Positions 1 through 12,600 of a stretch of 60,000 nucleotides of DNA are shown here, in pieces. The notes under the pieces were generated by a model. The model ran no database searches and was not told the DNA's origin. It saw only the letters and a list, made by a program, of their open reading frames with translations. Made by a program: the position numbers and the translations under genes. Every line of letters starts with the position of its first letter. The first letter of the stretch is position 1. The stretch is from Nymphaea colorata (Eukaryota; Streptophyta; Magnoliopsida; Nymphaeales; Nymphaeaceae). The DNA is taken from the NCBI RefSeq assembly GCF_008831285.2, contig NC_045149.1, positions 22,762,535 to 22,822,534 of the forward strand, in the 5' to 3' direction.

Positions 1-1225
1 TGTAACACCAGCTAAGTTGTTTGCTCTCTTACAGTGCTCCTTTCCCATCATCTGTAGGTCTTGTGGCCCTAGGTCAAGTGCCTATTTGTTGTCTTCCAAG
101 TTCCAGTAATTTAGTTCATGATTGACTAAAAACCTTATAGAGACAGCATGTGCATGCAGGTCATAAGCACCTTGAACCATTTGCAGCCTATTACACCCAT
201 GCTCTTATGGTTGTCATCATCATGTTATGAACAACTATTCCACAAATAGTAGAAGAGTCCTAAAACCAGTCCCTGTTGTAGGTTGATCTCCAGGAATACC
301 ATTCTCAGATTGTTTTCCCAAACTTATTGTTGATCATTGAATCAAGAAGAAGGCTTGATACCAACTGGCATAGACTGATAGCGCAAACAAATTTTAGCAT
401 TTTCTTGACAAGGTTTCCCTGAATGTATTAAGAACCCTTTGAATCAAGAACCAAGAGACTGCATAGTGCAGGAATACTTAATAGTTTTAAAAAGGGTAAA
501 ACCATGCCAATGGCACAATGACTCCAATCGCTAAGTCAATTGATATCTATAATTCTCATCTGTGTATTGTACAGCGGGAAGAAACAAATAAATGATTGCA
601 GTAGCTCGGGTACTTCAGTTCTTCTATAGACACAAAAACAACTCAGAGTGCTTCAAGGCTTCCTCAACCCTGACCAGCACATTTCTCAGCTGATGGGTGG
701 TAAGAAACAAACAATAGAAAATTGGCAACAAAATAGGAATAAATTTTTGAACCATTCCTGACCAGCTTTCAACTGAAGGGCAAGCAGCTTTCCTACCCTT
801 GCTTCTGCTCTTTTTCACAAAAACCTGGTTCTAATGAAAAATAGATCGTGAACCTGGCTTTTGAAGCCACCTGAATACAAATTTGGTGTTCTCTTCAATG
901 TAAGCAGGGAAAAGCAGTAATGGACCTAGACTTGGTACTTACAACCTGATGCTTTATTTTGGTCACTAAAAAGTAAGACCTTGCAAGCAATCAGAAAATT
1001 TCCCATAAAGCAGCAATCCTGAAGACAGATGTGACTGATCAGAAGCAATTATCTGATTCCCATCCTCTGTTTTCACACCAATGAAGAAAAAAAGGCAAAA
1101 TTTCAGTAGTCAAACTGTTGCACCACAGGATGGCATGGCAAAGAAACATTTCAAATTTTCAACCATAGAAGGCATGTGAAAAAGATTGGTATCAAATAAT
1201 GTAGAGGATGAGCAATCAAAAGAAC
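1..1225 (-). other. Intron of the SpoU-family gene (partial)
   Basis: The donor after the HWK codons at 1226 reads gttctttt on the minus strand. I searched both strands below it for the next conserved exon and found no open frame that continues the protein. The stretch is AT-rich non-coding sequence with no recognisable repeat. Confidence 0.5.
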
Positions 1226-4200
1226 CTTCCAGTGAATCAAAACAGCTCGCCGACTGCGAGCTAGCATTCCTATTGCAAGAAGCTTATTGATGCAGTCAAG
1301 AAACTTGTTCACTAGTGGATCCAAAATGATTCTCGTTTCTGACTCTCCAACTACAGGTTTGTCATTCATCATTAATATGTGAACATCTCTAGGAAGACAT
1401 GTAACAGCTAATGCCTCGAGAACATCAGCCAGAGCTTCATGTGCAGCTAATTGAACTTCTGCTCCAGCCTACAAAACATTTTATTGGAATAACAAATTAA
1501 TGATGTATTTAGAAATTTGATGAATATAAAAAGGTATAATGAAAGCAATAATAGAATTTCGTCCTTAGATGTACCTCTGTTACAGGAGGCCGCAATGCAA
1601 TCACATTCCAAGTGTAACTCCACAAAAATTCAACTGCCGAAGTAACCAGACCATCCTCTGAATGAGCATACAACTTCAATATGGAAGTGATGGCCCTTAG
1701 AGATGTGACCTGAAAAACAATCCAAGAATATTGATTGTCTGATAGAGAAAGAACTGGTGAGGAAAGATGAAAAGGTATCCAACAGGCAAAGAATGAATAA
1801 GGAAATATCAAACATAACATCAAAATGAAAGTACAATTGCATTCCAAGCTATGTTGCATAGATACGAGTGTCAAACATGGTGAGCCTAAAAAATAGGACA
1901 CTTGGACACAGATATGTATGTATGTGTATATATATATATATATATATATACACATGCATATATAGTAATGGAAGAAAGGTTTACAGCAAAAAGGGAAAAG
2001 TCTATAAAGCCCTAGCTGCTTTAAACATCTACCCCTTGTTGTGCCGCCCAAGTAAGTTTTTATTCTCCTTTCTTTCCTCCTCCCTCCTTTCTTCTCCTCC
2101 CTCCTCTTTCTTCCCCCTCCCTCCTCCTCTTTTCTCTGTTTTCCTTTCTTTTCTTTTTTTTAACATTTTTTCAGTGCATAGTACATGACAAATGCATTTG
2201 CTACACATCCCTTTTGTGGACACTTCATAGTTAAAAAATGGAGTGTCTTAAGTGCCTTGATGTGCAAAAAAATTTGGGATCGGACATGGCTTAGCACTGA
2301 CAATTCATGCTTTTTGAAGTGTTCATGCAACATAGATTCCAAGAGTTCCCAAATTTATACAAGTGGTAAGCACCTTACTTGGTTTGTTTCTAACTTCTGA
2401 TATGATATGATTTTCATCTTCCCATATGTCCCAGGACGTTATCAAGGAAAAGAACAATTTTGAGATGGTGCCAATGAAAACAAAAACCATTATTAGGAAA
2501 GAACTAAAAGTTAACCTTGCAAACTGTGATAATACTCATATATAATAATTTGCTCAGAAATTTATCGGCATCCATGTTACATAGGAACATCTACGTCACG
2601 TAAAAAATCAGTACCATGAAGCCACAAACTCAAGGTGATAAACTTGCAGCTCTTGGGATCTCCCTTCCTCATTGGACTCCAAGCTTCATATGCTTCCTTC
2701 TCCAAGCTTCCAGTTATTGTGATATTAGACCATATACACAAATATAGGAAATAGTTTGAACTGTGTTTCTATTGTCAAACGAGACCCAGACAATATCACA
2801 AAGAAAATGGCATATACTATTTACAAAACATTGCCAGAAAAAACATAATGAGACTTTAATGGTACTGCCACAGTAATATCACGGTATGTTTCTTGTGAGA
2901 AAAATAATTTTTCATACATTTTGGGTATATATATTTTTCATTTTCTGTATCATTCATAATTTTAAAAACTTGTATGATTTGTTGGGAAATATTTTGTTTA
3001 AAAATAGTAAGAACTCAGATTATAGTTTTACATTTGACTCTTTTTACAAAAAATAGAAGAAAACTCATTGTTTCATAATTTTTCTATCTTCATTTATATT
3101 TTTTTATTTCCAAAACTTGCCACAAGATTCCCAAGAATCAGATTGGTAATAACTTGTTAATTTACTAACCTGGGTGTAAAAAAAAACTTAAGAAAGACGT
3201 GAAAATATTAAGTTGTGAAGACATAACTAGGAAATGTTACCTCTATTCTTTTCCAGAAAAAGATTTTCCCATTTGTCTGCCCTAATTGTTGCAGAAAGCT
3301 AGTAATAAGAAGGCTTCGAGATCCATGTGTATTGTTTCAGAAAAATGCAAGCAGAAGGAATGAGAGAGGCACACCCATTCTTTTGAGAGAGGAATCCATT
3401 GTGTCGTTGCAAATCTTATTTCCTTATCATCACGTGCAATGGGAGTAAGAGGATCGCCATTGACAGACCCTGCCTCCTCTCAGATTGGATTTCCTTTGGT
3501 AACAATGTCCTCTCGATGTCCTTCTCGTACTCTGTCAAATTTGTCATTTTATTTTTTTAAAATTTCCAGGTTTCTCAAGAAAAGAATTATTGTAAAAAAC
3601 CTCACAAAATTTTCCTGAGCATGACTCCCCTAAAAGAAGTTTTCTGACAGATCAATAAGCCACAATAGCAAGAGGTTCAGAAGTCATGGGGACTCTATTC
3701 CCATTCACAATAGAAGAAATGAGAACAGCAAGATGTTGCAAAATCCTTAACCCATATGTCCATTATAATTGACTAGACCACAATTTCACATTAATTCATA
3801 AAATTTCTAATGACAATTATTTTGAACAACTATATTTCATGACATGCCTAAAATTGGACCATGAAGAATGGAAGTGAAAAACCAAAAGAAATATTTAAGA
3901 CAAGAAGTCTAAAGTTACTGCATGAAAAGAAAAAGTCCACTAATATGAAGCATAACAATAGAGAATTACTTAACATGCACATTTCCCTATCAAGAACTCT
4001 GTCATGCTTTTTTTTTTCAGCATGTACACTTGTGTATTTTATATACAGGCTGTCACTTGGATGCTAAACATGAACCAACTATCTATCTCGAACATCCAAT
4101 TAATTCAGTAAAGTATAAGTAGCTTACAGCCTGCAGTAGAGAAGTAGCTGAAGAGGTGGGCAATCTCCGTTGACTGGGCCCCCCAAGCTTTCCCAATACA

Positions 4201-6576
4201 GAACCAGGTAAATCACCACCTTCTGGCATATTGCAGGACCAAAATACAGCAGATGCTGATCTTGCAAAGAGAACAAGCTTCTCCTACAAGAATAAAGCAG
4301 GAAAGCAATTAGAATTCTAATACTGTGTGCCAGAAAGAGGAACAAGTTCCTCCTACAAGAATAAAGCAGGAAAGCAATTAGAACTGTGAAAGTCATTTGC
4401 ATACCAAAAGTTAATTGTAACTTCAAGCTGTTGGGAAAGGAAATTCGGCTTTAAACAGGTCAAGGACTTGGATACATTTGTGCAAGCCATAGGAGTGGTA
4501 CAGATTGACCTTTAACATTCTTATCTGACTTCTTGTTCCAAACTTAGATTTAAGAAGTTTTAGACCCTTGTTTTTAATATGACACTGGATTTGACATATG
4601 GAGTTCCTACTAAAATTTAGCTTCATGAGCAAGATCAAACTAACTTTTTTTAGGCTGTGGTACAGGTAGCATAGCATGCAAATGCAGGCTTGGGGCATCT
4701 TATCAGGGTCTGAATTTAGATCAGTCCAGATCAGGTACCACACTGAATATGGTTTGACCTAAACCTTATTTAGAACCTGACTTGATCTTGATTTATTTAA
4801 ACCAAGATCCGCACTTAACTCAGTTGAAGATTTGGGCATGATCAAAACTTTTAGAATCTGGACACAACAGAATAGAATCAAATATAACTGAATTCAGCCA
4901 AAATTATTATCTCGTAATACAAACCTGAAGAGAATCTGATTGAAGCTGTTTAAGGTCTAACCTGATCAGCAATTGACACTAATCATCTGAGGTTAAAGGA
5001 AACTAAAGCTAAACTTAGTTCAGATGTGATCTGAGATGAGGGCATCTCAGAACCTGATAACCTGGCTTTTGTACATTCAATGAATTTTAGAATTACCCTA
5101 TTTTATCCTTATTTCTGGACTATTCAAACAACAACCTGATCGATGTTTTATTAGCAAACACTTATTCAGAATTTGATGGAATTTTAGCTTATGATCGTGT
5201 GCATTTATAAGAACAGTCATGCCTAGAAATGATGCATTTAGCATACTGTATATGTTAGAATATGTGCATACAAATTGAAAATATATGTGTTACGCTATTT
5301 GTTTAGTTTAGAAGGTAATAACTTATAACCGTGACTTTCACATAAACATGCATGCACATTATGTCGGAGGCTACTGATCATGCAATAATCTAATTGAACT
5401 CAAAATAATGCACTTAAATGCTATCTTGCTGGTGACATGAAATTTCTCCCTTGTTGGACAATATTGAGTGGCGTGTTGCACATTGTTACACTTCATTATC
5501 AAGTCCGTGAGATCAGCTCATAAAATGATTAACTGCCTTGACCTGTAGATGGTTCAAACTGTTGAAACGAATAAGGGGGAACTGCGGTTATCTCGTGTGG
5601 GTGGAAGGCTAGACAAGTTGTATTGTTCTTCCAACTAAACTACAATTTTGAGCATAAGCTCCCCACCTCTTTCAGGTGTAACAGTTTTCAGGTTGTTGTG
5701 CAAGATACTTTTGAAAAGTGTATTTGCTCTCTTGCCATGACAATGTTACAGACCACTCTTCCAACCTGTGTTGCTACACTAGACTCATGATGCGGCCCCT
5801 CCTTGGCCTGCATCCATTTCATTGCCCTTTGGCTCAGCCACCGTTGGCCACACCCAATATCATAAGCATCAGCTACAGCTCTTGAAGAAGTTAAATTGCC
5901 ACAACCAACACACTGTTAGGAGGCTAACATAAAGATGCACAAGGGCTCAAGCCCTTCTTGATCCTTGGCCATGTCCATTCATGCACCCGAAGATAGGCCA
6001 CACCTTCCCCATTCCCCAGATGGCAGTGACCGTGCTTGCAGCCAACGCCCTCACATCCAGCCCCTGGCAACACAAGAGCTCGGCCAAAATCCGAGTAGGT
6101 TACGTAGACCCGATCCTAGCCAAACCCTAGTAGTGTCTGTTCCCCTTGTTGTGCCCCTAAAGGAGCCACTTGCTAGGAGGAGCCGACCATACTTCAGCGC
6201 GTCCTATACTGCATGACACATGCCCAGCACACTCCAGTGTCCACATGGATGTCCACCTCAGCTTAGGTCCTACACACACCCTATCAGCTGCCACCATCTA
6301 TTTATCACCTCAAGAGGTTGGGCCCCACATGTGCCACCAGATTTTGGCACCCAATGAGCTGCCCATTCCAAAATGGCAAACTCCTTGTTTGCAGCTGCCC
6401 AAAGGGACTCGGCCAATAGGAGCACTGGATCTACCATCTCTTTTGCCGCCACCTCATCTCGACCAATCATGTTGCGCTATTTGAATTTCCTTGCTTTTTA
6501 TTGGATTTCTCCTTGATTTGCATGCACAAAGGCTTAAAAGCCCTAGACTTTGTCATTTCTCAAGATTGAGGTTATT

Positions 6577-6612
<36 letters not shown>

Positions 6613-9600
6613 CTCTCCAGCAACAGCATCTCTCTCAATTTTCCGATGAGTTCCTTCTTTCTCTGTCAAAATCCCAAAGGGATCCGGTCTGTCTATGCTG
6701 CTCCTTCCCTGGTCTTTGGCAGGCAACCTACCCTTAGCCACTCTCCTAGTTGAAAGAAGGAAGTGCACAAGCTGGACATTCTCACGCGGAAAGCTCTTCC
6801 AGTCGCACTTGATCACTATCGCCAACCTCTCCCGTGTCACTCTCCTCGGTGAGTTTTTGAGTCTAACCCCTTAACGGTTGCCAATGCACAATTCATCTGA
6901 CAGTCGTTTCCCCATAGCCAATATCCATCTCAACAGGAATCAAGATTCAGTCATTACCTTTCTCAGCAGATAGCCCTAAGAAAACAAGGTTGGATGATCG
7001 TGTGCTTATATTCTCTAAAATTATCTTTCCAGCGAGCTATTACATGTCCACGAAGGAGATATTGACAATTTTTCTCCAGTTGACTGTGTGCCAACCAGAA
7101 CTTGTAACAACACACACCACCTGTTTGACCCCTAGTCGACCAACTTCTGATGGTCGGAATTCCCTCCCCCACGCTCGGATTGACCTGAAATTTGGGGAGC
7201 AAGCATATAACTGAAATACCTCTCAAACTCCAAAATTATGGCCAACGAAACTAGATACCTGCCCATCTATGGCCACATTTCAATGTGGTTGCAAGGCAGC
7301 CCAGCTGCCTCTAGCCAAGCTTCACCCTAGGGTCCTAGAAGTGGGCTAGACTGGGCCTGCATCATGAAGGAAAATATTCGTTGAATACGATACTAGCATG
7401 GTTCAAATGGATGATTGCACTCTTGATATGAAAATTGAATTACATGATACAATACCAAGCCCTCGTTTCCCGCCATCTATAGCTTTGGTAGCCTTGATCT
7501 CTCATGGATGCTTATTAGAGTTGAAGACAATTTTTGCATGAATTCATGCATGCAAAAAACTAAAAGTTGACGAATATAATTAATCACTATCATACATCTG
7601 CTTGTTGCATGCTTTCTCCAGTGTTTCGCTATTTGTAATTTATCAATTGTTATATGTCATGCATGCATCTATGTGTTTTAGAAGTCACACAAGTTAATCT
7701 TGACTTGTCCTATGCTTGACTGAGCTAGACCAAGAGCAGCACTCACCAAATAAAAAGAATTTTGCAGTACTCACCATGTACACGAATTTTTTCAGGTGCT
7801 AGAGAGTAGATGGAAAAGACAAGGTGATGCACCAGAAGACTTGATAGTGATGCTCAATGTGTGAATGCTAACTTAAATGAGTTTTAGCCTTTTTGAATTT
7901 ATGAGCTATTTTTGCTTTGACAAATTTCTAGTAAGAGACGTAAAACTTTCATAGTTTGATTATGTTAGCTCAGGATAGAGAGATTTGGCTTCTTTTGCCA
8001 AGACAAGCTTAAGTGCTCCTTCCACTACATAGAGAAAAAAGAAGTCCAGAAATGTTAGGATCATTACAAGCCAGCCTTGCCAGGTGATGGACCCGCTTGA
8101 CAGCAGGCCCATGACCAAAGACTTGGATCAGGCTTACCCAAACACACCTATTGTCCAGCCTTACATTGTACTTCACATACAGGTCCTTATGCTACCTTTT
8201 CTGGTTAACTAAGAGCAGAGTGCACATATGCACTTCTATATGTTCCCTTGCTTGATATATTTTGATTGAGAAATGTGAGATATGTAACACTAGGTAAATG
8301 TTATGAGAATTTTGTTTATGCCTCCATATTAAGGTGATGAAAACAATCAATTAGTCTCACATTTAACAGACTTATGGAAAGATTAGGTCTTATCATCTTA
8401 ATCTCTTGGATTTTCAAAACTATAAATTCAGATATATGTAACATTTTGTACTTCATAAACGACCAATAAACATTAAGGACACAATAAAAGCTGCAGCATG
8501 ATGGATGCAGGAAGAGCCTCCTCCTTGAAAGTTAACGTTTATGAAAACAGCTGGCTGATGATTTGAGACTCTAAGAAGGCAAACGGAAAGGGATGAAGAA
8601 GATTATCATTTTGTTTCATGATTAAAGAAACTAGGTAAAACTGAGGAGCTTTGCTTTTGTTGTTTATGCCAATCAATAGACCACTGAATTGTGATAATTT
8701 TGTGTGCTATATTATTTTGCTGCATTGAATATTACTTGTCTGGTATGGTTCACTTTACTTGTTCTAGTAGTCCGTGCCTCAGTTACAGGATGCCCAACGC
8801 AATTATCACTAAACAAGTAATGATGTTCTTTCGGAACTTATATTTTTTAAATAATTTCTTTAGGAAAATTTTATTGCATGACATTGTCATGACCCATCCT
8901 TTATGATTTTCTAATGTTGATTCAGCAGCACCTGAAAAACAGTAATTGCAACAAATGTGTATGTACTTACCAAAATATGTTGGAATGATTCCAGGCATTT
9001 TTCCAATAAAGCACCAATCAAATGAAAATCCTTTCCCATCATTATACAGTCATTGCATGTTTTCATCTCAGTACCCATTTTGGCAGTGTGACTAGTCAGC
9101 TTTTTCTGATACATTTGTAATTCCTCTATCAAGCTGATGAAAACAAGAAGAAACTTTGTAGAGTTCCATGGCATACATTGATCTTCCTGGCCAATACTCA
9201 AACCGTACTTTCTGACAAACTGCAAGCCAAGATCTCATGAAATTAACACAAAAATAGAGAGACAAGTGAAAGGCCAGATAACAGTACTCAATGTAATACC
9301 AGCATAGTTAGAAAACAACTTTTATTTTACCTACACCCTATAGACTACTAACGTTCTTAAATCATACGCTCAAGGAGCTTCAATCACAATACAGATATGA
9401 ACTCATAGACAGAGTTTTCATGCCTTTTCTGCCATTATCACCAACATTTTGTAAATATTGTCATATCATAGTCATTTTAAATATTATGAATTTATGATAT
9501 AACTGTGGTAACATAATAATATTTTCCTTAAAGAACCTTTTGTTTATGTGTAAGCATATACTCACAAATTTTTGTTTAAGTATGTACTTGCAAACTTTTC

Positions 9601-12600
9601 TTTCATTTATAATGTAAAAAAAAATTTGTACCAGAAAAATCTAAAGAATTCTTCAAAATTTGGGAACTTTTCTGTTTTCCTCTATATTTTTAATATTTTG
9701 AATTTCTAAAATTTTCCAAAATTTTCTTAAGAGACTCCAATTTTGAGTAATAAAAACTTTCAAGGAAAACCTTCCCCAAAAACTGCATAGGATGATATTA
9801 GTAATTGTTGTTGACAGATGCCCCATGTTAAAGCATGATATGAGATGCAAGAAAACAAGCTATCATATTGTACCACTTGTACCTAAGATCATCTGCATGC
9901 AAAACAGCAAAAGTGTAATTTTCAAAAAGAAACTTGTCCTAAATAGGTATAAGACATATCATTGTCACAAATATCATTCTTGGCAAAATATCAGCAAGGT
10001 TTTTCTTGGGTATTTTTGGCAAATTTATTCTTATCGGAAAAGTCTCGAGAAATTTTTCTACAATTTTTTAAAATAGAAAAAAAAAACTAAGAATCTTAAA
10101 AATTGTAAAAAAAAACTTAAAAACTAAGAAATCACGAAAAAATCATAATTTTTTCCTTTTGACGAGATTTTCAACTTCTCACAAGATTTTGCTTTTTTTT
10201 TCTGTTTGCCTATTTTTGTAACACTCCAAAAGCTTAGTGTCGTACTGAAGATTGTGAGAGATCTTCAAGGGTTTATAAAGAGGGTTGTTAAAATGGTTGG
10301 TTGTCCTAGTTCCTAACTCTTTCATGTTGGAACCAAAATTGCTAGGAAATGTGTTTGAGATCTGTCAGATCAAGGGGCCCAAGCCCAGGAGCAGGTCGAG
10401 TTGTTACAGTAGTATCAAAGCATGATTCAAAACTTGGACCTAGGGTTCCACACACGTAGACACGTATCACTTAAGAGGGGTGGCTTGTAATACCCCAAAA
10501 GTTTAGTCTCGTAATTAAGATTGTGAGAGATCTTCAATGGCTTACAAAGGGGGTTGTTAAAATGGTTGGTTGTGCTCATTCCTAACCTTTTTCAAGCTGA
10601 AACAGAAATTGCTAGGTGTCGGGTTGGGATCCGTCAAACCAGGGGGCCCAACCCTGCGAGTGAGTCGGGTTGTGATCCATCAAACTAGGGGGCCCAAGCC
10701 TAGGAGTGAGTTGGGTCATTACAATTTTTCTTGTAAATATCACGAGATTTTCAAAAATCTCACGATATTTGTGGCAGTGCAATATATATAAATCATGTTG
10801 ATCCCAAAGTAATCGGTAGTACTTTTAAAACTTACAATTTCCCCTAATCGGTAGTACTTCAAACATCCCCTGTTTCAGCTGAATTTTAGTTTTCCATGCC
10901 ACATAGTATTTGTGATACCTTTTTACCTCTTATGCAAGCTTCTATATCACCACTAGCTTTCTCCCTACTAGGTTGCCATAAATCTCCCATAGAGCACCAT
11001 CAAGCTCCATATGTCACTCATCATAGTGTGCTTTAGACATCTTATTCCCTGTTTTATATGATGTTCACACACATTTGCTTTTCTAGGCACATCGATCAGT
11101 GCCAGGTTTATCAGACCACCGGCCTTCTGTGGTGTTGGAGCTCTGTTTCAAGAGTTTGTTTGCATTGCTAAAAATTCTAACAGCTTCCACAAATATTTGT
11201 AGGGTCCTAATGTCTCATACATGCAAGTGGCTTATGGATAGTTATGCATAAAAAATTTTATAGAGAATAATGCACATATATACATGGGTCTACGATGTTG
11301 TACCCAGTTCACAACCCTTTTGATAGATGAATTCACCAGTTAAGTGTCTAGAACAGTTTCAGTTTGATCTCACTAGAAATAGAATAGCAAAGTCATGTTC
11401 AACTCTCGGATCTGGGATCCAAAACAATAACGATGTGTTATTTAAGATGGCATTTTTTAATAACGAATATTTGGAATAACTTCAATCCCAAAAACTGAAT
11501 CTAGCAGATCCCAACCTACCTTGTGGAGAACTTAGGTTCACACTCTGAAAAAGCTACAAGCCAAGATACTTGATAGCATGGACCTCAAGGTAGGGATATT
11601 GCCAAATTGTTCCCTACACATGAGATGCTAATGTTAGAAATCTGTAATTCATAAGGGGTAATAGTGTAATTTTATATTTCTTATTCATGTTTTCCTTATG
11701 CCTCTTTTTATATATTTTCCTCTTTTTATGTATTTTTATGTATTTTTTATCTTTTTATTTTTACCCTTTTTTTTATCAGCTGCTTATTTCAGCTGATGAG
11801 AGACTAGCTGTTGGAGTCTCCAACGCTAGATTTCTAGCCGTTGGAGACTCCAAGAGCTCACTCTCTCCTCTATTTATTACCTGTTATTCCTTTCATTTAG
11901 TTGTGCTCCTACGGTAATGACACAACCCAAAATTTGGCGTCAAAAGCAGCAGATCCCAACCTGTCCCATGGATGATCTCAGTTTTGCACACAAAAAGGCT
12001 AAGAATCGAGATGCTTGGTAGTGCAAAATCCAGCTATATAAATCCTTCAAGGATGTCCAAATATCTTCAGTATAGGACTACTATCAAGTTCTTGCCCACA
12101 TACAGGTATAATGATATGATCATCAAATGCAACTAAATAATGGGCATGAAAACACCTAAAATAGAATTAAAATTCTTAATTCAAACAATACCAAAATATA
12201 AATGAAAATATCAAATAACTGAGAGCTTAAGAATACATACAGAAAATATAAGCTCGAAATGGCTATGTTTTGCCACAAGAAGGAAAAGCATCCTCGCCCA
12301 TCTTTGAGCCTCTAACTTCCACACACTCAAGTCCTCATCATCAAATGTGACAAAAGTATGAGAAGAATTATTTGCAATAAATTTTTCAGGGAAATCACAC
12401 AACCTCTTCAAAAGAGGACTTTCATTGCAAGAAGATGCCATACTATCTTCATAGAGCCAATGGCAAATCTTTTCCCTCAAGGAACCTATTGTTCACACAA
12501 GTACAAGAAACTATGTTAAAGACACTAAGTTTTGTATTAAATAAGAGGCAAACAAGGATAACATGCATCTAGGAAATGGAACTTTATAAAAGCACAGCAG

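Larger units (their letters stand above)
4284..8970 (-). other. Intron 13 of the SpoU-family gene
   Basis: This 4.7-kb intron contains the duplicated acceptor at its 3' end, a GC-rich block at about 5.8-7.4 kb that differs in composition from its surroundings, and a (CT)n run at 6570-6607. The rest is AT-rich and shows no coding potential I trust. Confidence 0.5.

Noticed and set aside
1928-1951. TA runs and CT runs as regulatory or origin elements
   Set aside because: They are common simple repeats spread across the whole window with no positional link to genes, apart from the GA tract in the DAHP synthase 5' UTR.
5965-6484. Overlapping open frames in the GC-rich block of intron 13 as a possible gene
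   Set aside because: The proline- and serine-rich translations have no known domain, different frames are open at once, and the block lies inside a well-supported intron.
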